This document shows, piece after piece, positions 1 to 5,313 of a stretch of 5,313 bases of DNA. The notes below the pieces were generated by a model. That model worked only from the letters and a program-made list of their open reading frames with translations, was not told the origin of the DNA and searched no databases. A program made the translations under genes and the position numbers. Source of the DNA: CAVORB01 sp964395315 (GTDB lineage Bacteria; Pseudomonadota; Gammaproteobacteria; Chromatiales; Chromatiaceae); NCBI GenBank assembly GCA_964395315.1, contig CAYNBI010000137.1, positions 1-5,313 of the forward strand, in the 5' to 3' direction. How positions within the stretch are numbered: position 1 is the first letter of the stretch; each line of letters opens with the position of its first letter.

Positions 1-2902
1 GCTTGGCGCCCTGGGCGACCTTGATCTGGATGTCGTCGGAGTTGACCAGGTACTCGGTGGTCACGCCGAAGCGGCCGGACGCCACCTGCTTGATCGCCGA
101 TCGCTCGGGATTGGGCGAGCCGTCCGGCAGCGGATTGAAGCGCTCCGGCTCCTCGCCACCCTCGCCGGTGTTGGACTTGCCGCCGATCTGGTTCATCGCC
201 CGCGCAAGGGTCGAGTGGGCCTCGTAGGAGATGCTGCCGAAGGACATGGCGCCGGTGGCGAAGCGCTTCACGATCTGGCTGGCCGGCTCGACCTCATCGA
301 GCGGTATCTCCTGCTCCGCCCACTTGAAGTCCATGAGCCCGCGGAAGGTGAGCAGGCGCTCGCTCTGCTCGTTGATCATCCGGGTGTATTCCTCGTAGGT
401 ATCCCGGCTGTTGGCGCGCACCGCGTGCTGGAGCTTGGCGATGGTCTCCGGGGTCCAGACGTGATCCTCCCCGCGCAACCGATAAGCGTAGTCTCCGCCC
501 ACGTCCAGATGTTTGCGGTAGATGTGCTCGTCGCCGTAACCGGCCCGGTGCCAGCGCACGGCCTCCTGGGCGATCTCTGACAGCCCCGCGCCCTCCACCC
601 GGGTGTGGGTGCCGGTGAAGTACTTGTCGACGAAGGGCGTGGCAAGCCCCACGGCGTCGAAGATCTGTGCGCCGCAGTAGGACTGGTAGGTGGAGATGCC
701 CATCTTCGACATCACCTTCTTCAGCCCCTTACCCACCGCCTTGATGTAGCGCGACTGGGCCTCCTCGAAGCTGAGCCTCTCGGGCAGGCGCGGCAGCATC
801 TCCTGGATGGTGTCGAAGGCGAGGTAGGGATTGATGGCCTCGGCGCCATAGCCCGCAAGTGTGGCGAAGTGGTGCACCTCGAGCGCGGCGCCCGTCTCCA
901 CTACCAGACCGGAGCTGGTACGCAGTCCGCGGCGGATCAGGTGATGGTGAACCGCTGAGGTGGCCAGCAGGGCCGGGATGGCGATGTAGTCCCGGTTCAT
1001 GTGGCGGTCCGAGAGGATCAGGATGTTGTGGCCCTCGAGCACCGCACGCTCAGCCTGTCCGCACAGCCGATCCAGCGCTGCTTCCATGCCCTCGGCGCCA
1101 TCGTCCGCCGGATAGGTCATGTCCAGGTTGTGGGTGCGGAAGGCCCCGCCGGTGTTGTCTTCGATGTGGCGCACCCGCTCGAGGTCCTCATTGGTCAGCA
1201 CCGGCTGGTTGACCTCCAGGCGCATATGCTTGCCCGCCTCGGTCAGCCCGAGGAGGTTTGGTCGCGGACCGATCAGGGAGACCAGGGACATCACCAGCTC
1301 TTCGCGAATCGGGTCGATGGCCGGATTGGTGACCTGGGCGAAGTTCTGCTTGAAGTAGGTCGACAGGTGCTTGGGTCTGCTGGACAGCACCGAGGGCGGG
1401 TTGTCCGCGCCCATAGAGCCCACCGCCTCCTGGCCCGTCAGCACCATCGGCATGAGCAGGAACTTGATGTCCTCCTGGCTGTAACCGAAGGCCTGCTGCC
1501 CATCGAGCAGCGTCTCCTTGGACGGCGCCATGGGCGCGACATCCGTCGGCAACTCGTCGAGATGGACCTGGGTGCGGTCGAGCCACTCCTGGTAGGGCTG
1601 GGAGGAGGCGAGCTCGGCCTTCACCTCGGCATCATCGATGATCCGGCCTTGCTCTAGATCGATGAGGAACATCTTGCCCGGCTGCAGGCGCCACTTTTTG
1701 ATGATCTTCTCCTCGGGGATGTCGAGGACACCCATCTCCGAGGCCATGACCACCATGTCGTCGCCGGTCACCAGGTAGCGCGCCGGGCGCAAGCCGTTGC
1801 GGTCGAGGGTCGCGCCGATCTGTCGGCCGTCGGTGAAGGCCACCGCGGCAGGTCCGTCCCACGGCTCCATCAGGGCCGCATGGTACTCGTAGAAAGACCG
1901 GCGCTCGTCGTCCATCAGGTTGTTGCCGGCCCAGGCCTCCGGGATCAGCAGCATCATGGCGTGGGCGAGCGAGTAGCCACCCATCACCAACAGCTCCAGC
2001 GCGTTGTCGAAACAGGCGGAGTCCGACTGACCCTCGGGGATCAAGGGCCAGATCTTGTCGAGGTCGTCTCCCAGCACCTCCGATCGCATAGTATGCCGCC
2101 GCGCCGCCATCCAGTTGACGTTGCCCCGCAGGGTGTTGATCTCGCCGTTGTGGCAGATCATGCGGAACGGCTGCGCCAGGTCCCAGGTCGGGAAGGTGTT
2201 GGTGGAGAATCGCTGGTGAACCAGCGCGAGCGCCGACTCGAAGCGCTCATCCTGGAGATCCAGGTAGTAGCGTCCCACCTGATGGGCGAGCAGCATGCCC
2301 TTGTAGGTGATGGTGCGCGAGGACATGGAGGTCACATAATAGGCGGTCTTGTTGTAGCCCGCCTCGCGGATGGCGTTGTCCATGTGCTTGCGAATGGCGA
2401 AAAGCTTGCGCTCGAAGGCATCCTGATCCGGGCAGTTCTCGCCACAAGCCACGAACACCTGACGAATCACCGGTTCGGAAGGCAGTACGCTCTCGCCAAG
2501 ATCACTGTTGTCCACGGGCACATCGCGCCAGCCCAGCACCTCCTGGCCTCCCTGCGCCAGATGGCGGTCGATGATGGCCACCATCTTTTCCCGGGCTTCG
2601 GCCTCCTGAGGCAGGAACACATGGCCCACGCCATAATGACCTACCGGAGGCAGTACAAAGTCCACTACGGCGCGGAAAAAGGTGTCGGGAATCTGCACCA
2701 GAATGCCGGCGCCGTCACCCGCCTTGGGGTCCGCGCCAACCGCGCCGCGATGGGCAAGGCGCTCGAGGATCTCCAGCCCCTGACGGACGATTTCCCGGCT
2801 CCTGCGGTTCTTGATGTTGCAGACGAATCCGACGCCGCAGGCGTCGCGCTCAAGCGCTGGGTCGTAGAGTCCCTGCGCGGGTGGCAAAGCACGAAGGCTC
2901 AT
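1..2902 (-). CDS. gltB: Glutamate synthase (GOGAT) large/alpha subunit, 3' end cut off by window edge
   Basis: Hydrolyses glutamine and passes the ammonia through an internal tunnel to 2-oxoglutarate, giving glutamate; cytoplasmic, part of the GS-GOGAT nitrogen assimilation cycle. The first 967 codons are present, of roughly 1,500 usual for the family. The ATG at 2902 gives MSLRALPPAQGLYDPALERD and then ACGVGF. Cys22 is the expected class II amidotransferase nucleophile, normally exposed by removal of the short propeptide. Further amidotransferase motifs are HRGAVGADP (51-59), HQRFSTNTFPTWDLAQPFR (229-247) and HNGEIN (251-256). A central domain follows, roughly 430-800, with NPPSVLSSRP near 500. 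The FMN/synthase domain starts around MSFGSIS (886-892) and continues through GGKSNTGEGGE (907-917) and IKVAQGAK (960-967). The rest of the FMN site, the 3Fe-4S cysteines and the GXGXG domain lie off the window. Only 17 residues separate GEGGE from SAIKQ, where ferredoxin-dependent enzymes have an inserted loop, so I infer the NADPH type needing GltD. The frame at the start and at base 2 agree, so there is no net frameshift. The upstream GCGAGA is a weak ribosome binding site. Confidence 0.97.
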   Translation of the reverse strand, partial: MSLRALPPAQGLYDPALERDACGVGFVCNIKNRRSREIVRQGLEILERLAHRGAVGADPKAGDGAGILVQIPDTFFRAVVDFVLPPVGHYGVGHVFLPQEAEAREKMVAIIDRHLAQGGQEVLGWRDVPVDNSDLGESVLPSEPVIRQVFVACGENCPDQDAFERKLFAIRKHMDNAIREAGYNKTAYYVTSMSSRTITYKGMLLAHQVGRYYLDLQDERFESALALVHQRFSTNTFPTWDLAQPFRMICHNGEINTLRGNVNWMAARRHTMRSEVLGDDLDKIWPLIPEGQSDSACFDNALELLVMGGYSLAHAMMLLIPEAWAGNNLMDDERRSFYEYHAALMEPWDGPAAVAFTDGRQIGATLDRNGLRPARYLVTGDDMVVMASEMGVLDIPEEKIIKKWRLQPGKMFLIDLEQGRIIDDAEVKAELASSQPYQEWLDRTQVHLDELPTDVAPMAPSKETLLDGQQAFGYSQEDIKFLLMPMVLTGQEAVGSMGADNPPSVLSSRPKHLSTYFKQNFAQVTNPAIDPIREELVMSLVSLIGPRPNLLGLTEAGKHMRLEVNQPVLTNEDLERVRHIEDNTGGAFRTHNLDMTYPADDGAEGMEAALDRLCGQAERAVLEGHNILILSDRHMNRDYIAIPALLATSAVHHHLIRRGLRTSSGLVVETGAALEVHHFATLAGYGAEAINPYLAFDTIQEMLPRLPERLSFEEAQSRYIKAVGKGLKKVMSKMGISTYQSYCGAQIFDAVGLATPFVDKYFTGTHTRVEGAGLSEIAQEAVRWHRAGYGDEHIYRKHLDVGGDYAYRLRGEDHVWTPETIAKLQHAVRANSRDTYEEYTRMINEQSERLLTFRGLMDFKWAEQEIPLDEVEPASQIVKRFATGAMSFGSISYEAHSTLARAMNQIGGKSNTGEGGEEPERFNPLPDGSPNPERSAIKQVASGRFGVTTEYLVNSDDIQIKVAQGAK

Positions 2903-3393
2903 GAATGATCTCGCTGATACCTGATTGGTTGCCGACTGATTCTGGCGCCTCTCGGACTCTCATACACCCCACGGGCAGCCTGGTTTAGAGGCTGGGACCC
3001 CCGCATGCCCGGCGGCCGGAGCCGCTGCCCCGGTTCGCGGGCGAGACGGCCTGTGGAGAGGAGGACCTCGATCGTTCCGGTGCTGGTCGAGCCGCCGGAG
3101 GAACCCCGCCCACGCGACCCGCGAAAGAGGCTTCGGCGCTACCCTGCCAGACGCGAGGGGAGAGTCCGGCGAATACACGTAACCCCTAAAGTTAACAAAC
3201 ATGCAGCGGGCATGCCAGTGCCAGACGGGAATTCGAGCCGACCGTCCCGAACGTGCTAGGTAAGGTTGCCGGTTGGGTTCGAGTGGCTATTAGACTCCGA
3301 GGCCGCGCACCAAGTTCGAGCGGGCGCGCCAAACATCGCCCCAATACGGTGCCATCGCCGTCGGGTTCGCCGCAAAGGTGGTGGAGGCCGGCT
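2903..3393. other. 491-base gap between aroB and gltB, no supported gene
   Basis: No open frame here shows a recognisable family. The longest on the minus strand (3202-2960, 80 codons) is rich in Arg, Pro and Ala and looks like chance translation of GC-rich DNA. In Pseudomonas and relatives a DamX/SPOR-domain gene often sits between aroB and gltB. I translated the minus-strand stretch just after aroB in all three frames and saw no SPOR-like sequence. The gap contains an AT-richer patch at about 3178-3204. It also contains two small inverted repeats that would fold in the gltB leader RNA: CAGCCT at 2976-2981 pairing with AGGCTG at 2989-2994 (loop 7), and GCGGC at 3012-3016 pairing with GCCGC at 3021-3025 (loop 4). 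It most likely holds the aroB transcript end and the gltB promoter and leader. No known riboswitch class was recognised by eye. Confidence 0.6.
3170..3198 (-). promoter_or_regulatory. Weak sigma-70-like promoter candidate for gltB
   Basis: On the minus strand TTGTTA (3198-3193) is followed after 17 bases by TATTCG (3175-3170). It lies in the only AT-rich patch of an otherwise GC-rich gap. The -35 matches 4 of 6 consensus bases and the -10 only the first 3, so this is a positional guess. If used, transcription would begin near 3163 and leave a gltB leader of about 260 bases. Confidence 0.2.
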
Positions 3394-4476
3394 CTAGCCC
3401 GCCGATGCGGCCAGGGTTGCGGCCAGCTGCGCCGGATCGAAGTCGCTCGTGACGAGGCTCTCGCCGATCCCTTTGAGCAGCACCAGCCGCAGGCGTCCAT
3501 CCTGCACCTTCTTGTCGACCGCCATGAGTTCTCGGAAGCGCCCAGGATCGAGCCCAACCGGCGGCGCTACCGGCAAACGCGCGGCGGCGATCAGGTCACG
3601 AGCCCGATCAGCCGATGTCGGGTCGAGCCAACCCAGGCGGCGCGAGAGATCCACTGCCATGCACATGCCCGCCGCCACGGCCTCGCCGTGCAACCAGGCC
3701 CCGTAACCCATGCCGGTTTCGATCGCGTGCCCAAAGGTGTGTCCCAGGTTGAGGAGCGCCCTTTGCCCGGCTTCCAGCTCATCGGCGGCCACAACCTCGG
3801 CCTTATTCTGACAAGACCGCTCGATGGCGTAGGCGAGGGCCGCGCTGTTCCTGGCGAGCAGCGCGGGCATGTTTTGTTCGAGCCAGCCGAAGAACTGCGA
3901 ATCGCGGATCAGGCCATACTTGATCACCTCGGCGATTCCGGCAGATAGCTCGCGGTCGGGCAGCGTGGCCAGCGTATCGGTGTCGACGATCACCGCGCGG
4001 GGCTGGTGAAAGGCGCCGATCATATTTTTGCCCAAGGCATGGTTGATGCCGGTCTTGCCCCCCACCGAGGAGTCCACCTGGGCCAGCAGGGTCGTCGGCA
4101 CCTGCACAAAGGCGACTCCGCGCTGATAACAGGCGGCGGCGAATCCAGCCATGTCTCCGACAACGCCGCCGCCCAGCGCCACTACGGTGCAATCGCGGCC
4201 GAACCTGCTGCCGAGCAAGGCGTCGAAGATCTGGTTCCAGACCTCCAGGGTCTTGTACCGCTCACCGTCGGGCAGAACCACCTGACGTGACTCGAGCCCG
4301 GAAAGCGCCTGCAGCACCGACTGCAAATAGAGGGGAGCGACCGTCTCGTTGGTCACAATCATGACCTGGCGTCCGACGAGATGCGCCCGATAGTGGCTGG
4401 CGTCTGCGATCAGGTGACGACCGATGTAGATCGGGTAGCTGCGTTCACCCAGCGAGACTTCGAGGGTCTTGGTCAC
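3394..4476 (-). CDS. aroB: 3-dehydroquinate synthase
   Basis: Converts DAHP to 3-dehydroquinate with release of phosphate, the second step of the shikimate pathway; cytoplasmic, uses NAD+ and a divalent metal, usually zinc. The product is 360 residues, normal for the bacterial enzyme. The N-terminal Rossmann-like half carries PDGERYKT (69-76) and the NAD-binding stretch GGGVVGDMAGFAA (102-114). VPTTLLAQVDSSVGGKTGIN follows at 126-145. The C-terminal half supplies the expected metal ligands Glu183 (in AEVIKYG), His246 (in HTFGHAIE, 246-253) and His263 (in HGEAVAAGM), and ends with DKK and a short Ala-rich tail. The start codon is GTG (4476-4474), overlapping the aroK TGA in the four bases GTGA, so the two genes are almost certainly cotranscribed and translationally coupled. 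Only a weak GAG lies upstream, consistent with reinitiation after aroK. All active-site motifs I looked for are intact. Confidence 0.98.
   Translation of the reverse strand: MTKTLEVSLGERSYPIYIGRHLIADASHYRAHLVGRQVMIVTNETVAPLYLQSVLQALSGLESRQVVLPDGERYKTLEVWNQIFDALLGSRFGRDCTVVALGGGVVGDMAGFAAACYQRGVAFVQVPTTLLAQVDSSVGGKTGINHALGKNMIGAFHQPRAVIVDTDTLATLPDRELSAGIAEVIKYGLIRDSQFFGWLEQNMPALLARNSAALAYAIERSCQNKAEVVAADELEAGQRALLNLGHTFGHAIETGMGYGAWLHGEAVAAGMCMAVDLSRRLGWLDPTSADRARDLIAAARLPVAPPVGLDPGRFRELMAVDKKVQDGRLRLVLLKGIGESLVTSDFDPAQLAATLAASAG
4473..4476 (-). promoter_or_regulatory. aroK stop / aroB start overlap (GTGA)
   Basis: The last aroK codon is followed by TGA at 4475-4473, while aroB begins with GTG at 4476-4474. 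This four-base overlap is the usual form of stop-start translational coupling. It supports GTG as the true aroB start, because the reading from there begins MTKTLEVSLGERSYPIYIG, the normal N-terminus of the family. Confidence 0.85.
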
Positions 4477-4997
4477 GGTATCTCGGACTCGAGCCGGCGG
4501 CGGATTTCCTTCACCACGGAGGCGGTGCCGCGCTTCTCGGTGGAGACGACGATATCCGCGACCTGGCGGTAGATGGGGTCGCGCTCCTCCATCAGCTCCC
4601 GCAGGCGCCCCAGCGGGTCAGCGGTCTGTAGCAGGGGGCGGTTGCGATCCCGGGAGGTTCGCGCATACTGCTGCTCCGGGCTGCAATGAAGGTAGATCAC
4701 CACGCCCCGGGTCGTGAGGTCCTGCCGATTGTCCGCTCGCAACACAGCGCCCCCGCCGGTGGCGAGGACAATCCCCTCCTCCTGGCTCAGCTCGTCGATG
4801 ACCTGGCGCTCGCGCTGGCGGAAGCCCTCTTCGCCCTCGAACTCGAAGATGGTTGGGATGTCGACACCCGTCCTGCGCTGAATCTCGCGGTCGCTGTCTC
4901 GGAACTCGTAGCCGAGGGACTCCGCGAGTTGGCGCCCGACCGTGCTCTTGCCGGCCCCCATCGGACCGATCAGGAAGATGTTCTGTAAGCGCATCAT
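4473..4997 (-). CDS. aroK: Shikimate kinase
   Basis: Phosphorylates the 3-hydroxyl of shikimate with ATP, the fifth step towards chorismate; cytoplasmic, monomeric P-loop NMP-kinase fold. The product is 174 residues, typical for AroK. The Walker A loop is GPMGAGKST (11-19). Shikimate-binding residues are in place: Asp34 and Asp36 (DSD), Arg60 in GFRQRE, the GGG at 81-83 and Arg139 in EERDPIYRQVAD. The lid contains Arg120 in RNRPLL. The N-terminus (NIFLIGPMGAGKSTVGRQLA) is very close to gammaproteobacterial AroK. The start is fixed within one codon: two ATGs stand in tandem (4997 and 4994), and an in-frame TAA lies just upstream at 5003-5001. No Shine-Dalgarno sequence is visible before either ATG. 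It is the first gene of an aroK-aroB unit, separated from the gene upstream by about 300 bases and a likely terminator. Confidence 0.98.
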   Translation of the reverse strand: MMRLQNIFLIGPMGAGKSTVGRQLAESLGYEFRDSDREIQRRTGVDIPTIFEFEGEEGFRQRERQVIDELSQEEGIVLATGGGAVLRADNRQDLTTRGVVIYLHCSPEQQYARTSRDRNRPLLQTADPLGRLRELMEERDPIYRQVADIVVSTEKRGTASVVKEIRRRLESEIP

Positions 4998-5005
4998 AGG
5001 TTACA

Positions 5006-5034
5006 GATATGCCAGATTTGGCGATCGCCGACAA
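5006..5034 (-). promoter_or_regulatory. Weak promoter candidate directly upstream of aroK, with 10-base palindrome
   Basis: On the minus strand TTGTCG (5034-5029) is followed after 17 bases by CATATC (5011-5006). The -35 is fair at 4 of 6, the -10 poor at 3 of 6. The spacer overlaps the perfect palindrome GGCGATCGCC (5029-5020), which could be an operator or chance. A start 6-8 bases downstream of the -10 would fall about 2-3 bases before the aroK ATG, which would fit the missing ribosome binding site. Inference only. Confidence 0.25.
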
Positions 5035-5179
5035 GGTCGCGGCGACCGCATTCCTGCCTCGCCCCCGTTTTCCCGGCGCACGCGAAGCAAGGAATCTCAA
5101 GCATCGTTGGGTGCGCGGCCGCGGCGGCGGGGACCGTTACAAGCCATAGGATGTCGGCTGGGGGAGTTGGATGGCCGAT

Positions 5180-5202
5180 GGGTCCAGGCGCAAACCGGAC
5201 CC
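5180..5202. repeat. Inverted repeat in the aroK upstream spacer
   Basis: GGGTCC (5180-5185) pairs with GGACCC (5197-5202). The stem continues inward with GG (5187-5188) and CC (5195-5196) after one bulged A, leaving a six-base loop. GCC at 5174-5176 and GGC at 5202-5204 or just beyond could extend it outward with an internal loop. No T-run follows on either strand, so it does not look like an intrinsic terminator. Its role is unknown; a transcript structure or protein site are both possible. Confidence 0.5.
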
Positions 5203-5235
5203 GGCTACCAGATGGGAAACTGGTCGGGCCGCATC

Positions 5236-5281
5236 TAACGAAGAGCGCCCCGCCGCTGCCCATCGGGAGCGGCGGGGCACC
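5236..5281 (-). terminator. Terminator-like GC hairpin after the upstream gene
   Basis: A perfect 11-base-pair stem is formed by 5247-5257 and 5268-5278 (GCCCCGCCGCT with AGCGGCGGGGC). The ten-base loop can add three more pairs (CCC with GGG). Read on the minus strand it begins about 20 bases after a TAA stop and is followed by GCTCTTCGTT, which is only moderately T-rich. The position just behind a gene end and the stem strength favour a terminator for the gene to the right; the poor T-tract leaves efficiency open. Confidence 0.7.
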
Positions 5282-5297
5282 GAAAGCCAGGGCGCGC

Positions 5298-5313
5298 TTA
5301 CTTCATGTAGCGT
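5298..5313 (-). CDS. Last codons of an upstream gene, cut off by window edge (possibly pilQ)
   Basis: On the minus strand the window opens with codons for Arg-Tyr-Met-Lys and then TAA at 5300-5298, and a strong terminator-like hairpin follows. A second frame ends with TGA at 5305-5303, so the frame itself is not certain. Four residues cannot identify a protein. In many gammaproteobacteria the gene at this place is pilQ, the type IV pilus secretin, which is the best guess from context alone. The hairpin supports a gene end here. Confidence 0.35.

Larger units (their letters stand above)
4998..5246. other. Spacer between upstream terminator and aroK, no supported gene
   Basis: No open frame here looks real. 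The two minus-strand frames crossing it either run through the terminator hairpin (5263-4994, 89 codons) or continue out of frame through aroK (5100-4618), and neither resembles a known family. The spacer contains an inverted repeat at 5180-5202 and the weak aroK promoter candidate near its aroK end. Confidence 0.6.

Noticed and set aside
1001..1657. 218-codon open frame on the plus strand inside gltB
   Set aside because: It is antisense to conserved central-domain sequence of GltB and rich in Val, Leu, Gly, His and Arg, as is usual for the reverse reading of such genes.
1880..2908. 342-codon open frame on the plus strand, opposite the gltB start
   Set aside because: The minus strand encodes a clear GltB N-terminal domain with catalytic Cys22 and HNGEIN across the same bases. 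Long antisense frames are expected opposite GC-rich genes, and the translation shows no recognisable family.
2960..3202. 80-codon minus-strand frame in the aroB-gltB gap
   Set aside because: It has no convincing ribosome binding site, its composition is typical of chance GC-rich translation, and no domain or motif is recognisable. It also covers the likely gltB leader. Comparative data could revive it.
3208..3223. Possible sigma-54 promoter (TGGCAC then GC on the minus strand)
   Set aside because: TGGCAC is present, but the GC of the -12 element comes one base too early relative to the -24 GG, and the TTGCA part does not match. Sigma-54 spacing is strict.
3225..3330. TTCGA-containing stretches that recall a tRNA T-arm
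   Set aside because: The bases flanking the loop-like TTCGAG and CTCGAAT do not form a five-pair T-stem, and no acceptor or anticodon stem could be laid out around them.
4618..5100. 160-codon minus-strand frame overlapping aroK
   Set aside because: It is out of frame with an intact, motif-complete shikimate kinase. Its translation is Arg/Pro/Gly-rich with no family likeness.
1..5313. CRISPR array, insertion sequence or prophage trace
   Set aside because: No regularly spaced direct repeats, transposase-like frame, or paired terminal repeats were seen. The coding content is conserved housekeeping genes with uniform composition.

Overview
The window is a G+C-rich proteobacterial chromosome segment. 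High GC in third codon positions, AroK and AroB of the gammaproteobacterial kind, and the order aroK-aroB followed by glutamate synthase all fit a gammaproteobacterium. In Pseudomonas and related genera this block lies downstream of the type IV pilus genes pilMNOPQ. The genus cannot be named from the sequence. Every gene I can support is on the minus strand, so transcription runs from high to low coordinates.

In transcription order: (1) 5313-5298 holds the last few codons of an upstream gene (reading ...RYMK, then TAA), followed by a very strong GC hairpin at 5247-5278 that looks like its terminator. (2) 5246-4998 is a spacer without a gene; it has a second inverted repeat and a weak promoter candidate just before aroK. 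(3) aroK, shikimate kinase, is complete at 4997-4473. (4) aroB, 3-dehydroquinate synthase, is complete at 4476-3394; it starts with GTG and overlaps the aroK stop by four bases. (5) 3393-2903 is a gene-poor gap of 491 bases where many relatives carry a DamX/SPOR-domain gene. (6) gltB, the glutamate synthase large subunit, starts at 2902 and runs off the window after 967 codons, without net frameshift.

AroB makes 3-dehydroquinate (step 2) and AroK phosphorylates shikimate (step 5) on the way to chorismate and the aromatic amino acids. GltB is the glutamine-hydrolysing and glutamate-forming subunit of GOGAT, the main entry of ammonia nitrogen into glutamate when paired with glutamine synthetase. 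In GltB, the stretch where ferredoxin-dependent enzymes carry an extra loop is short, which points to the NADPH type with a GltD partner that should lie beyond the left edge.

This is mainly a conserved housekeeping region. I found no mobile element, CRISPR array, RNA gene or recognisably new system. The points worth a second look are in the two non-coding gaps and the unusual aroK start region.
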